Below are positions 52,970 through 62,782 of a DNA stretch of 64,000 bases, piece by piece; within the stretch, counting starts at the first letter, position 1; every line of letters begins with the position of its first letter. The position numbers and the translations under genes were made by a program. Source of the stretch: Cephalothrix simula (lineage: Eukaryota > Nemertea > Palaeonemertea > Archinemertea > Cephalotrichidae); contig JAXIUW010240284.1 of the NCBI GenBank assembly GCA_035591015.1, positions 1 to 64,000 on the forward strand, read 5' to 3'. Under the pieces are notes generated by a model. The model had not been told where the DNA came from. It ran no database searches and worked only from the letters and a program-made list of their open reading frames with translations.

Positions 52970-54490
52970 ATGCCTGATTTTCCAATTTTATCTACTGTGC
53001 TGTTCATGCCTCTGGTGGGGGTGGTCATCATTTTGGCTTTGAAGAATGCCGAAGCCATTAAGTGGACGGCCTTAATCGTTGCATCGGTAACGTTTTTAAC
53101 CTCGTTAACGTTATATTTTGGGTTTGAAAATCGGTTAGGGATGCAGTTTGTAGAGCACCAGCCATGGATTGATTTGTGGGGCGTTAAGTATGCCTTAGGC
53201 ATTGATGGCATAAGCCTATTTATGGTTTTGCTGACCACTTTTTTGAGTATTCCAACCATAGTCGGCACTTGGCAGCAAGCCCAGCCGCACACCCGTGAAT
53301 TTATGATTTGCCTGCTACTGTTGATGGTGGGTACTAATGGCGTGTTCATGGCTCAAGACATGTTTTTGTTTTTTCTGTTTTGGGAAGTCATGCTGTTTCC
53401 GATGTATTTTTTAATTGGTGTTTGGGGTTCTGAGCGGCGTTTGTATGCGGCTATAAAGTTTGTTATTTATACGATGATCTCATCGGCCTTTATGCTCATT
53501 GCCTTGGTTTATTTAGCCTATATGCATTATGAGCACAGCGGTGCATTCTCATTTTTAATTGAAGACTGGTACGGTTTAACCATTGGAGCTGGGGCGCAAT
53601 TTTGGTTGTTTTTAGCCTTTGCGTTGGCCTTTGCGGTGAAGGTGCCAATGTTTCCCTTTCATACATGGTTGCCCGATGCGCATGTTGAGGCACCGACTGC
53701 TGGTTCAGTAATTTTGGCCGGCGTCTTGCTGAAGATGGGTTCTTACGGCTTTATTCGTATTGCATTGCCCATGTTCACTGATGCGGTAGATATCTTCTGG
53801 CCGTGGCTGGTAGGATTGTCAATAATTGGAGTGCTGTACGGTGCATTGGTCTGTATGGTGCAAAAAGATATGAAGAAGCTCGTGGCTTATTCATCAGTGG
53901 CGCACATGGGTTTTGTGATGCTGGGCATTTTCTCTTTAGATGAAATTGGCATGAGCGGTGCTGTTTTGCAGATGGTCAATCATGGCATTAGTACGGGCGC
54001 ACTGTTCTTGCTGGTGGGAATGCTCTATGAGCGACGCCATACTAAGATTATTGCCGAATATGGAGGCATTGCTAAGACTATGCCGGTGTTTACCGTGATT
54101 TCAGTGATTGTGGTGTTGTCTTCAATTGGCCTTCCGGGATTGAATGGTTTTGTAGGTGAGTATTTGATTTTACTTGGATTTTATAATCAAAGCCCGGTGT
54201 GGGCAATTATTACTACTAGCGGAGTTATTTTTGCGGCCGTCTATTTGTTGTGGATGGTAGAGCGGGTTTATTTTGGACAGCTTAATAATCCTGCTAATGA
54301 AAAACTGAATGATTTAAGCAAGCGAGAGTTTTTTGCACTGCTGCCCTTAGTAATTATGGCGGTGTGGATTGGAGTTTATCCGCAAATGTTTCTTGATAAA
54401 ATAAAGCCTTCGGCTAAGTATGTGTTATCCATCAATAATGATGCAGCGCCTGAGCAGGCCTACTATTCTTTGACAACAGAGGCCAAGTAA
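52970..54490 (+). CDS. nuoM: NADH-quinone oxidoreductase subunit M
   Basis: A 506-residue antiporter-like membrane subunit with about 14 helices. Diagnostic blocks are WEVMLFPMYFLIGVWG (proton-path Glu), AVKVPMFPFHTWLPDAHVEAPTAGSVILAG, and DMKKLVAYSSVAHMGFVMLG. The nuoN gene starts 1 nt after its stop. Confidence 0.97.
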   Translation: MPDFPILSTVLFMPLVGVVIILALKNAEAIKWTALIVASVTFLTSLTLYFGFENRLGMQFVEHQPWIDLWGVKYALGIDGISLFMVLLTTFLSIPTIVGTWQQAQPHTREFMICLLLLMVGTNGVFMAQDMFLFFLFWEVMLFPMYFLIGVWGSERRLYAAIKFVIYTMISSAFMLIALVYLAYMHYEHSGAFSFLIEDWYGLTIGAGAQFWLFLAFALAFAVKVPMFPFHTWLPDAHVEAPTAGSVILAGVLLKMGSYGFIRIALPMFTDAVDIFWPWLVGLSIIGVLYGALVCMVQKDMKKLVAYSSVAHMGFVMLGIFSLDEIGMSGAVLQMVNHGISTGALFLLVGMLYERRHTKIIAEYGGIAKTMPVFTVISVIVVLSSIGLPGLNGFVGEYLILLGFYNQSPVWAIITTSGVIFAAVYLLWMVERVYFGQLNNPANEKLNDLSKREFFALLPLVIMAVWIGVYPQMFLDKIKPSAKYVLSINNDAAPEQAYYSLTTEAK

Positions 54491-54491
54491 G

Positions 54492-55952
54492 ATGTTTGAA
54501 ACAAGCTATATAATCAGTATATTGCCCGAGTTGTTTTTATCGTTGTGGGGCGTTTTAATTGTGGTCGTTGACCTCTTCAGAAAAAAGGCAACTGGCAGCG
54601 GTCTTATTGCTCATCTAACCATTGTCGGCTTACTGATAACTATTCTGATTGGGGCACTGTTCTTATTGACTAGTCAGTATTCAACAGGTTTTTGGGGTAG
54701 CGTGGTGGTCGATCGTTTCTCGGTAAGCATTGAGATTATCTTTTTAATCATCGCTATCTTTTCGTCAATGCTGGCCTTGCCCTACCTAGCATTGAAAAGG
54801 TTTCATAAAGATGAGGTCTACTGCCTGCTGATTTTTTCTACGGTAGGCATGATGCTGATGCTCTCGGCAACGGATATGTTGTTGATGTTCATTGGTTTAG
54901 AGATACTTTCTATCTCTAGCTACATAATGTGCGGCATGTTTCAGACTGATGCCAAAAGCAGCGAATCGGCACTAAAATACTTTTTGCCGGGAGCGGTGGG
55001 TTCGGCCATACTACTTTACGGCATCGTGTTTGTGTATGGCCACACCTCAAGCCTGAGCCTTTATGCAACGGTTAGCCCCAGCGAGCAGAGCTGGATGTGG
55101 TCGGCGGGCTTGGTCATGCTGTTAGCAGGATTTAGCTTTAAGGTCGCTTTAGTTCCTTTTCATATGTGGACGCCCGATGTATACGAAGGCGCACCCACCT
55201 CAATAGTTGCCTTTTTATCTACGGCACCCAAGGCAGCTGGATTTGCGGCCTTAGTGCGCATACTGCATGGACCCTTAGGTTCTTTAGATTTAGAATGGCA
55301 GCCTGTTTTGTGGATTCTGGCCATTTTAAGTATGACCTTGGGCAACCTCGCCGCCCTGCGCCAGAGCAACATTAAGCGCATGATGGCCTATTCTTCTATT
55401 GCCCATGCGGGTTACATAGCTTTGGCAATCGTTGCCGGAGATGCCGAAGGCTTGGCCGCATTTATGTTCTATACGCTGATTTATTCAATAACCACTTTTG
55501 GAGTTTTCGCCTGCATTGTTTTGACTTCGCGCAATACTGGCACAGAAAATCTTAGCTTTGATGACTATCGCGGGCTTGGTTACAAAATGCCCTTTGTGAG
55601 CATTGGCATGTTTATCTTTATGCTAACCTTGGCGGGCATACCACTTACAGCTGGATTTATTGGTAAGTTTCAGATATTTAGAGCCTTGATAGAAAGCGAC
55701 TTGCTATGGCTGGCCTTAATTGGAATTGTGAATAGTGTAATCTCTGTTTTTTACTACCTGCGAGTAGTGGTAGCCCTGTACATGCAGCCTAAAGAATCAC
55801 CGTCAGAGGCAACAGTAGCGATTCCCTTTCAATACGGCCTATATTTGGTGGTGGGTCTTTGCGTGATAATCTCTATTGTGGCAGGTCTGTTTCCAGATGC
55901 TCTTTTCACCTATAGTTTTAGAGCAGTGAGCCTGCTCATTGCGGCCTACTAG
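54492..55952 (+). CDS. nuoN: NADH-quinone oxidoreductase subunit N
   Basis: A 486-residue antiporter-like subunit closing the membrane arm genes. It has MFIGLEILSISSYIMCG, FKVALVPFHMWTPDVYEGAPTSIVAFLSTAPKAAG and NIKRMMAYSSIAHAGYI, all standard for NuoN, and the usual length. It is the last gene of the cluster; no clear terminator was found after it. Confidence 0.97.
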   Translation: MFETSYIISILPELFLSLWGVLIVVVDLFRKKATGSGLIAHLTIVGLLITILIGALFLLTSQYSTGFWGSVVVDRFSVSIEIIFLIIAIFSSMLALPYLALKRFHKDEVYCLLIFSTVGMMLMLSATDMLLMFIGLEILSISSYIMCGMFQTDAKSSESALKYFLPGAVGSAILLYGIVFVYGHTSSLSLYATVSPSEQSWMWSAGLVMLLAGFSFKVALVPFHMWTPDVYEGAPTSIVAFLSTAPKAAGFAALVRILHGPLGSLDLEWQPVLWILAILSMTLGNLAALRQSNIKRMMAYSSIAHAGYIALAIVAGDAEGLAAFMFYTLIYSITTFGVFACIVLTSRNTGTENLSFDDYRGLGYKMPFVSIGMFIFMLTLAGIPLTAGFIGKFQIFRALIESDLLWLALIGIVNSVISVFYYLRVVVALYMQPKESPSEATVAIPFQYGLYLVVGLCVIISIVAGLFPDALFTYSFRAVSLLIAAY

Positions 55953-56377
55953 TCGGTTACTTGCTCATTGATTCAGCAAAAGCACCTAGTAATAAAACTA
56001 GAGACAAGACCAGAACCAACTCTAAAACCAATACTATTGCACTTAAGAAGCTCTAAAGATAGCTATTTTTTGACTAGCCTCGCCAGTAAAAGCGAGTGGT
56101 GTTGTTTTTGAGCTGAGAGGCAGTTCTTGTAGTACTTTGATGATTATCGGCAATGAATAAGAGTTATTCTAGTAGCAGAACCTCACTACCGCTAAGAGGC
56201 ATTAGCCATGTTAGATGCGTTATCGGAGTGCTGGTTTGTTAGGATTTGGTAAGCATTGTTAGTATTGTTTTAACAGCCTTGTTTGAATAGTATTGATAGC
56301 ATCGCCTTCATATTAATGGCGTTACGCCAGTGCGCCACTGCTTTTACCTTGATTGGTATTGCTTAGTAATTGCAATT
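55953..56377. other. Spacer between nuoN and mutM
   Basis: No coding frame is supported. Two small hairpins follow each other just before mutM: GGCG/CGCC at 56318-56328 with loop TTA, and CAGTG/CACTG at 56328-56340 with loop CGC. A CTCGC/GCGAG pair lies near 56080-56095. No clear promoter is visible. Confidence 0.4.
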
Positions 56378-57190
56378 ATGCCCGAACTACCTGAAGTTGA
56401 AACCATTGTCAAAGAGCTTAAACAGGCTATTGTTGGGCGAACTATTCAGAGCATAGAGGTTTTTAGACCGAGCGTTGTCAAAACTGAGTTAGATCAATTC
56501 ATGGCCAGCACCAGCCTAATCAAAGCTGCCCAACGCCGTGGCAAATTTATTTTGATTGAGCTAGAGCCTCAAGCCTATCTAATATTTCATCTGCGTATGA
56601 CGGGCAAGTTGGTTTATTCAAAGCTGCCCAAAAAACCACATCAATATGATCGGATTTGGTTTAAGCTAGATGGTGAAGATTTACTATCTTACCAAGACAC
56701 CCGCTGCTTAGGCCACGTTGGCCTATATGCTCAACCAGCAGATTGTAAGTCTTTAAGCAGAATTGGCATAGAGCCGATTTCTACCGATTTTAGCAAAGTT
56801 TGGTTGTATGATATGCTGCAGCAGTCAACACAAAATATTAAGCATTGGCTGATGGATCAATCAAAAATTGCCGGATTAGGCAATATCTACGTGGCTGAGA
56901 TTTTGTTTGATTCTAAAATATCGCCCCTAATAAAAGTCAATTCTGTTTCAAAGGCAGAAGCCCATAGACTTTATAAGAGTATTACCAAGATAATCAAGCT
57001 GGCCATTGGTTTTAACGGAACAACCATCAAAGATTTCCGGAGAGTAGATCTTAAAGATGGAAACTTTCAACACCATCTTAAAGTTTATGGTAAGCAGGGC
57101 TTGCCGTGTGCGGTATGTAATACACTGATAATGCGCATAGTTCAGCAGCAGCGCAGCACCTTTTATTGTCCAACCTGCCAAACGTTTTAA
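56378..57190 (+). CDS. mutM: Formamidopyrimidine-DNA glycosylase
   Basis: A 270-residue repair enzyme that removes 8-oxoguanine and nicks the backbone. After Met comes PELPEVETIV with catalytic Pro2 and Glu3; the beta-hairpin lysine is in RRGKFILIEL; GLGNIYVAEILF carries the helix-two-turn-helix; the zinc finger is CAVC followed by CPTC at the end. The frame is open 16 codons upstream, but processing of this enzyme requires Pro as residue 2, which fixes the start. Its stop codon shares a base with the next ATG (TAATG), so dacB is coupled to it. Confidence 0.97.
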   Translation: MPELPEVETIVKELKQAIVGRTIQSIEVFRPSVVKTELDQFMASTSLIKAAQRRGKFILIELEPQAYLIFHLRMTGKLVYSKLPKKPHQYDRIWFKLDGEDLLSYQDTRCLGHVGLYAQPADCKSLSRIGIEPISTDFSKVWLYDMLQQSTQNIKHWLMDQSKIAGLGNIYVAEILFDSKISPLIKVNSVSKAEAHRLYKSITKIIKLAIGFNGTTIKDFRRVDLKDGNFQHHLKVYGKQGLPCAVCNTLIMRIVQQQRSTFYCPTCQTF

Positions 57191-58389
57191 TGCCTAAAAC
57201 ATTCACCATTATTATTTGCACTGTATTAATAGTATGTTATGCAGATGTAGCCCGGGGCGATGCAGTTCAAGAAAGCATCAAAAAGCATGTTGATAATGGC
57301 GTGATAGCCGTGGCTTGCTCTGCGGAGCAGTCTTTATTCAACTATGGTAGTGGAGCTTATCCGCCAGCATCTGTTATTAAAATAGCTACGGCCTTAGTCA
57401 ACCTTAAAGAATTTGGTTCTAACTATCGTTTTACAACTGATATTCTTCTTGATGAACAAGATAATCTTTACGTACGAGGCAAGGGTGATCCAACTTTAAT
57501 TTCAGAGGCTTGGAATAATTTAGGCTTAGAGCTTACCAATTCGGGCTTACTAAAGAGTAACTTAGAGCAGCTTATTTTTGATGAAAGTTTGTTTCAACCA
57601 TGGCAGCCCATTCATGGTACGGGCAGCAGCGATAACCCCTATGATGCCTCTGGCGGTGCCTTGGTGACAAACTTTAATACTATCAATGTATTGGTTAAGC
57701 CATCGGGTGAGGTTGTCAGTGGTGAAGAGCAAACCCCACTAACGCCCACCATCAAAAGATTGGCTAAAGATCTGCCTCCCGGGGTGCATAGAGTGAATAT
57801 CTCACATAATCAAGCTGATTCTCAAAGCTATACCAGAGAAGTTGCCAGCTATTTTTTGACTAGCCATGGATTGCGCTTTGCTAAAGTGTCACAGCAGGGC
57901 GCAGCTCCCCAAGACTTAGAGCCGATTTTTGTTTACCAAAGCCCGTATACCTTGGCCATAGTTATAGAAGGCATGCTCAAGTATTCAAATAATTTTGTTG
58001 CTAATCAGCTAGTTATGAACTTAGATGTCAACTCAAGCACTCCGCCGTTCAATTTTGAGCGGGGCATGGAGGTTTATCGCAAGCTACTTTATGAATTGAT
58101 TGATTTCAAGACTAAGCCAACTATTGTTGAGGGGTCAGGCATATCACGGCGTAACAGTATTACGGCTGAGGCTATGCTGCAGATTTTATTTGCTTTTAAG
58201 CCCTATAAAAACTTACTTAGTCCCTATCGTAATTTAGGTTTACCAGCTAAAACAGGCACTTTATTAGGAGTTTATAACGTGGCCGGCTATTGGAATGATG
58301 TGGCTTTTGTGATTATGCTCAAGCAGCGCAGAGATACTCGCATTCCCATCGTTAAGATTTTGCGCAAGGCTTTTCCAGCCTGCCCTTAA
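57190..58389 (+). CDS. dacB: D-alanyl-D-alanine carboxypeptidase/endopeptidase (PBP4 type)
   Basis: A 399-residue S13 peptidase that trims or splits peptidoglycan crosslinks in the periplasm. A signal peptide (TFTIIICTVLIVCYADVARG) leads to the SxxK motif (Ser61-Val-Ile-Lys64), SNN at 266-268 and KTG from Lys354. It is about 70 residues shorter than E. coli PBP4, mainly in the inserted domains. Its ATG overlaps the mutM stop as TAATG, an unusual pairing of a repair gene with a cell-wall gene. The 168-bp spacer after it contains repeats of a GTCTAAATTA-like phrase. Confidence 0.92.
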   Translation: MPKTFTIIICTVLIVCYADVARGDAVQESIKKHVDNGVIAVACSAEQSLFNYGSGAYPPASVIKIATALVNLKEFGSNYRFTTDILLDEQDNLYVRGKGDPTLISEAWNNLGLELTNSGLLKSNLEQLIFDESLFQPWQPIHGTGSSDNPYDASGGALVTNFNTINVLVKPSGEVVSGEEQTPLTPTIKRLAKDLPPGVHRVNISHNQADSQSYTREVASYFLTSHGLRFAKVSQQGAAPQDLEPIFVYQSPYTLAIVIEGMLKYSNNFVANQLVMNLDVNSSTPPFNFERGMEVYRKLLYELIDFKTKPTIVEGSGISRRNSITAEAMLQILFAFKPYKNLLSPYRNLGLPAKTGTLLGVYNVAGYWNDVAFVIMLKQRRDTRIPIVKILRKAFPACP

Positions 58390-58557
58390 TCAAGCCTAGC
58401 CATAATTTTGGTGCTTTCAGATGTCTAAATTAAATCTAATGTCGCCCCTAACCCAAGTCTGTCGGCATGTCTAGTAAACTATCACTAAGCTATGGTTAAG
58501 CTCTGACTAAAATAGGCCTAAACCATGTCTAAATTATATCAGAACCACTTCTAAATT

Positions 58558-59253
58558 ATGTCCAAACAAGAACAAGCCAAGGCAAACATAGCTCGCTATG
58601 TAGTTGAAAACTATGTGAAAGACGGCATGTTGCTCGGATTAGGTTCAGGCAGCACCGCCGATTTGATGATTGATGAGATTGGCCGCCAAGCCAAAGCAGG
58701 CTTGAATATTCGTGCAATAGCTTCATCGGAGGCATCGGCCAAGCGAGCCCAAAGCTGGGACTTACCGCTGCTTGAATTGACGGCGACAACAACCATAGAC
58801 ATCACCCTAGACGGCGCTGATGAGATTGACCCCAAGCTCAACATGATTAAGGGCGGCGGTGGCTGCTTGCTTCGTGAAAAAATAATAGCTCAAGCCTCGC
58901 AACGCTTTGTAGCTATGATTGATGAGAGCAAGCTCTCGCCGAGTCTCGGTTCTTTTCCATTGCCAATAGAGATAGTTAGCTATGGGTGGGCAAAAACTGC
59001 AACTCAGGTTAGCCAACTTTTGCAGCAGCACGCCTCTACGGTAGAGATTAGCCTGCGGGGTGGATTAGAAAAGCCCTTCATCACTGATAATCATAACTAC
59101 ATCATTGATTGCAAACTAGAGCAACTTGGCGATTTATCAATGCTCGCACCAAAGCTGTTAACCATTGCCGGCGTTGTAGAAACGGGACTGTTTATGGGCA
59201 TAGCCAAGTCGGCAGTGGTTGGTTATTGGGATGGTCGTATAGAAGTTTTATGA
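58558..59253 (+). CDS. rpiA: Ribose-5-phosphate isomerase A
   Basis: A 231-residue isomerase that interconverts ribose-5-phosphate and ribulose-5-phosphate. It has LGLGSGSTADLMIDEIG, DGADEIDPKLNMIKGGGGCLLREK with catalytic Asp, Glu and Lys, and TIAGVVETGLFMGIA at the end, all canonical. It completes, with tkt and rpe, a set of non-oxidative pentose phosphate genes. It stands alone and converges on the Cys-rich gene with a 110-bp gap that holds only a weak CGCTA/TAGCG hairpin. Confidence 0.97.
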   Translation: MSKQEQAKANIARYVVENYVKDGMLLGLGSGSTADLMIDEIGRQAKAGLNIRAIASSEASAKRAQSWDLPLLELTATTTIDITLDGADEIDPKLNMIKGGGGCLLREKIIAQASQRFVAMIDESKLSPSLGSFPLPIEIVSYGWAKTATQVSQLLQQHASTVEISLRGGLEKPFITDNHNYIIDCKLEQLGDLSMLAPKLLTIAGVVETGLFMGIAKSAVVGYWDGRIEVL

Positions 59254-59363
59254 TGCTCCTCCGCCAAACCATGCCTTGAGCATAGCAACGCTAAATAGCG
59301 ATTCTATCAAGAGTAGTTCTAAGGGTAGGAGGCCACAGTTCTATGGCGCAAGAGGCGACTTTG

Positions 59364-59648
59364 CTAAAAAATGATTACTCCGAACAACTTGGCTAGTCGT
59401 TCTCGTGATTGCTGGGCTTCATCATCATTAGATGGGCTGCCTCTATCGGTGGCTTTGAACCAGTCGCAAAGATTGCGATGTGCCGTATCACGAATGGCCT
59501 CGGCTTGGGGTTCGGTACAGCGTTCGGCTTGCGCATCAAAGGCATGGCACATTTGGCAGCAATGCAGCCAAGCCATGCAATGCGGGCAAGTTTCTTGAAA
59601 GCCAATCTTGGTGATAGTTAGCGGTTTGTGGCAGGCGTGGCAGTGCAT
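59364..59648 (-). CDS. Small conserved Cys-rich (zinc-ribbon) protein
   Basis: A 94-residue protein with nine cysteines in ordered groups: CHACHKPL, CPHCMAWLHCCQMC and ERCTEPQAEAI, closing with NLCDWFK. The layout (CxxC pair, TCPHC, HCCxxC, then CxExQAE and FCDYF-like end) matches a small uncharacterised zinc-ribbon family I have seen mostly in anaerobic and Fe-S-rich bacteria. That recognition is from pattern memory. I chose the second ATG, which clears the upstream stop codon; the first, at 59669, would overlap it. It follows the FAD/Fe-S dehydrogenase gene by 2 nt and may assist that enzyme or its cluster assembly. Confidence 0.7.
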   Translation of the reverse strand: MHCHACHKPLTITKIGFQETCPHCMAWLHCCQMCHAFDAQAERCTEPQAEAIRDTAHRNLCDWFKATDRGSPSNDDEAQQSRERLAKLFGVIIF

Positions 59649-59650
59649 GG

Positions 59651-62485
59651 CTAGTTGTTTGGAATACATTTAGCAATAAATTCAATAAAGTGAAGTGAAT
59701 CTTTATTGGTTCCATCCTTAATTTGATGGCGACATGACATCCCATCAGCAAGAATAATAGCGCAATTATCAGCATTGCGCAGTGCGGGAAAGAGCTTGCT
59801 GTTGCCCATGCGCATTGATATTTCGTAATGCTCCTTTTCATAGCCAAAAGAGCCAGCCATTCCGCAGCATCCGGCGGCTATTTCAGTAGCGGTTACGCCT
59901 TGAATAGAATTGAGTACCTCCAGTGTAGGCTGCATTCCAATAATTGATTTTTGATGGCAATGACCATGCACCAAAACTTGCTGGGGTTGCGCTGAAGTTA
60001 GTTGAGGCCGTGTGCGCTGTAGCCATTCGGGCAGGCTTAAAACCTGTGCGGCTACTTTACGACTTAGCCCACCGGGTACGAGGTCTGGATAGTCATCTCT
60101 AATGGTGCATAGGCATGATGGTTCTAGGCCAATCATCGGCATATCGGATAAGCCTTCAAGCTGTTGCAGATTGAATTTGGCCAGCTGTCGTGCCTCATCC
60201 AATAAGCCCTTAGACAATAACGGCCTGCCACAACAACGTAGTTGCGGAGTGATAATCTTGTTATTTTTCAATACTTTCCATGCTGCCTGCCCTATTTGTG
60301 GAGCATTGTATTCGGTGAGGCAGTCTACTAGCAAGACCACTGGTGGCGATTTTATAGCTTGAGGCTGTCGCCTAATCCAAGCACTCAATGATTGTGTGGC
60401 TACCGGTGGCAATTTGCGCTGTGGAGCGATGCCCAAAAGAGAGCCAATTTTTTTATTTGGCCAAGAGTTTAGCCAATGATTACTGAGCCAGCGTGTGCGA
60501 TAAAGCCAACGATTGATGCTAGCTACATTACCAAATAGCCTACTGCGTAAGGGTACGCCATGGGCTTTATTGTACTCATGCAAAAAATGGTACTTCATCT
60601 TGGTCATGTCAACTCGTGATGGACACTCTGTTTTACAAGCCTTACATTCTACGCACAGCTCCATGACAGAGTAGAGGTCTGCCCCGCTAAAATCTTCTAT
60701 GCCTAATTGCCCAGATACAAACCCACGCAGAGCATTAGCTCGGCCACGAGTAGAATGGCGTTCATCTAAGGTGGCCTGATACGATGGACACATCACGCCA
60801 TCCTTCTTACGACAATGAGCATTGCCATTACACATGCTTAACGCAAATTGATAGCCATCATCACGGGTAAAATCTATCTGTGGTGAGGCTATGGGAACCA
60901 TGCTCGTCAAAATGGGCTTGCGCAAATTATCTAATGGTGATGGCGGTTTAACCACCTTGCCCGGATTTAGCAAATGCTGTGGATCAAAGGCCGTTTTCAG
61001 GTCATAGAATGCCGTGGTAATTTTGCTGCCAAAAAATTGCTCTAGTAACCATGATCGAGCGAGGCCATCGCCATGTTCGCCAGTCATAGCGCCGCCATAG
61101 GCTTGCACAAGCGCAGCGACCTCTTTGAAGATAGACAGCATCTGCTGGCGTCCGCTCTGTTTTTCAAGATTTATCAGCGGGCGAACGTGCATACAGCCCA
61201 CTGAACAATGGCCATAATATCCAGCAGTGGTCTTGTGGCTGGCAATGATACGATCAAACTCACGCATAAATTCCCGAAGATGACGGGGTTCAACGGCAGT
61301 ATCTTCTACAAAGGCCACCGGTCGTTCAGGCTTTCTAATTCCCATCAACAGTCCTAGCCCGGCCTTGCGCAAGTCCCAAACCTGCTTTTGTTGCAGTGGA
61401 TTAACAAATCCCTGATGCCCATAGCCTAGTTTTTGTTTAGCCAGACTAGCTTTTAGGTTGTCAAGCCTAGATTGCACTTCGGCACTACTTTCACCATAAA
61501 ATTCAACAATAAGAGCCGCCCCGGTTTGCTGCGGCAGTAAATCAGTTTTACCACGAAATGCCGGTGAGGCTAAGGCCTGCTCAATCACTTGATTGTCAAC
61601 CAATTCGGCAGCGGCGGGCTGATGCTCTAAAGAGGCATTGCTGGCATCAATGGCTTCATAAATATCTTGGGCGCTAATCAGCAACACACCACGATGCTGC
61701 GGTGCGGGCGAAATGCGCAGCTTGAATGAGGTGGCCAAGGCCAGCGTTCCTTCAGAACCAGCCAGTAATTTAGCTAAATTCCACTCTGTATCGGGCTTGA
61801 AATCAACTAGATTATAGCCTGATACACGGCGCATCAATTTAGGATAGTGCTGCTCTATCTCGTCAGCATTGCGGTCTACAATGCGCATTAATTCACGATA
61901 AATCAGCCCTTCTCTAGTCTCGGTGGCCATTCTATGTCGCACTAGATCAGCTCCGGCCTTATCAAAGGTCATGCAGGTGCCATCACTAAGAACAGCCTCG
62001 GCCTCTAGGATGTGGTCTGAGGTTTTGCCATAAATAACCGAGCGCGCTCCACATGAATTATTACCGCACATTCCGCCAATGGTGGCCTGCGCACTGGTTG
62101 AGGTATCTGGACCAAACAAATAGCCATACTGAGCCAGATAGCGGTTTAAGTCGTCTTGCACTACGCCGGGTTCTGCTCTAACCCAGCCTTCTTCAAGATT
62201 AAGCTCAAGAATCTTGTTCATGTGAGTGCTTAGATCAACAATAATCGCCTCACCAACGCACTGCCCCGCCAATGATGTTCCACCACCACGAGGAATAATT
62301 GGACTAAGCGATTGCTTGGCCACCTCTATCAATGCCCCAACATCTTCGGCATCACATGGATGCACTACTCCCATGGGCATTATCTCGTAGATGCTGGCAT
62401 CGGTGCTGTATTGCTGTCTGGTGATGCGATCAAAAAAGACTTCTCCACGCACAACTTTTCTAAGATTAGCCTCTAACTCTCTCAA
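59651..62485 (-). CDS. FAD/Fe-S D-2-hydroxyacid dehydrogenase (YdiJ-like)
   Basis: A 944-residue fusion of a GlcD-type flavoprotein and a GlcF-type Fe-S/CCG protein. The FAD-binding part has IIPRGGGTSLAGQCVG and TIGGMCGNNSCGARSVIYGKTSDH. The middle has CNGNAHCRKKDGVMCPSY and CVECKACKTECPSRVDM, two ferredoxin-like [4Fe-4S] sites. The C-terminal half has CCG-type motifs CCGRPLLSKG, GHCHQKS and AAGCCGMAGSFGYEKEHYE. The family oxidises D-lactate, D-2-hydroxyglutarate or similar acids and passes electrons to the quinone pool or cytochromes. The substrate cannot be read here. The length is a little under E. coli YdiJ. The gene is first of a pair with the Cys-rich gene. Confidence 0.92.
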   Translation of the reverse strand: MRELEANLRKVVRGEVFFDRITRQQYSTDASIYEIMPMGVVHPCDAEDVGALIEVAKQSLSPIIPRGGGTSLAGQCVGEAIIVDLSTHMNKILELNLEEGWVRAEPGVVQDDLNRYLAQYGYLFGPDTSTSAQATIGGMCGNNSCGARSVIYGKTSDHILEAEAVLSDGTCMTFDKAGADLVRHRMATETREGLIYRELMRIVDRNADEIEQHYPKLMRRVSGYNLVDFKPDTEWNLAKLLAGSEGTLALATSFKLRISPAPQHRGVLLISAQDIYEAIDASNASLEHQPAAAELVDNQVIEQALASPAFRGKTDLLPQQTGAALIVEFYGESSAEVQSRLDNLKASLAKQKLGYGHQGFVNPLQQKQVWDLRKAGLGLLMGIRKPERPVAFVEDTAVEPRHLREFMREFDRIIASHKTTAGYYGHCSVGCMHVRPLINLEKQSGRQQMLSIFKEVAALVQAYGGAMTGEHGDGLARSWLLEQFFGSKITTAFYDLKTAFDPQHLLNPGKVVKPPSPLDNLRKPILTSMVPIASPQIDFTRDDGYQFALSMCNGNAHCRKKDGVMCPSYQATLDERHSTRGRANALRGFVSGQLGIEDFSGADLYSVMELCVECKACKTECPSRVDMTKMKYHFLHEYNKAHGVPLRSRLFGNVASINRWLYRTRWLSNHWLNSWPNKKIGSLLGIAPQRKLPPVATQSLSAWIRRQPQAIKSPPVVLLVDCLTEYNAPQIGQAAWKVLKNNKIITPQLRCCGRPLLSKGLLDEARQLAKFNLQQLEGLSDMPMIGLEPSCLCTIRDDYPDLVPGGLSRKVAAQVLSLPEWLQRTRPQLTSAQPQQVLVHGHCHQKSIIGMQPTLEVLNSIQGVTATEIAAGCCGMAGSFGYEKEHYEISMRMGNSKLFPALRNADNCAIILADGMSCRHQIKDGTNKDSLHFIEFIAKCIPNN

Positions 62486-62666
62486 AACTGCTCCTCTGTA
62501 AAGCTCTCATGTTAATAGTTTTTATCATATAGTTCGTATGATGACACCCACTATGCTAGCATTATTAAACCTAGTCTAGATTAAACTTTATTTAATAATA
62601 GATAGCAGTTACATATAATATTACTGACAACATTTATAGACTGCGTTTTTAGATAACCCTTATAAG

Positions 62667-62705
62667 CAGTATTTATAGGCGGTATTTATAGACAGTATTT
62701 AGCGA
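62667..62705. repeat. 13-bp tandem repeat, three units
   Basis: Units CAGTATTTATAGG (62667-62679), CGGTATTTATAGA (62680-62692) and CAGTATTTAGCGA (62693-62705), in the AT-rich divergent spacer before the permease gene. The same 297-bp spacer has no clear promoter. Confidence 0.75.
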
Positions 62706-62782
62706 GTTCACCAATGATTTTCTGCCAAGATTTCTTATTGAGCATTGCGGATGCGCTTTAGGTATTTGTAGATATACACTTA

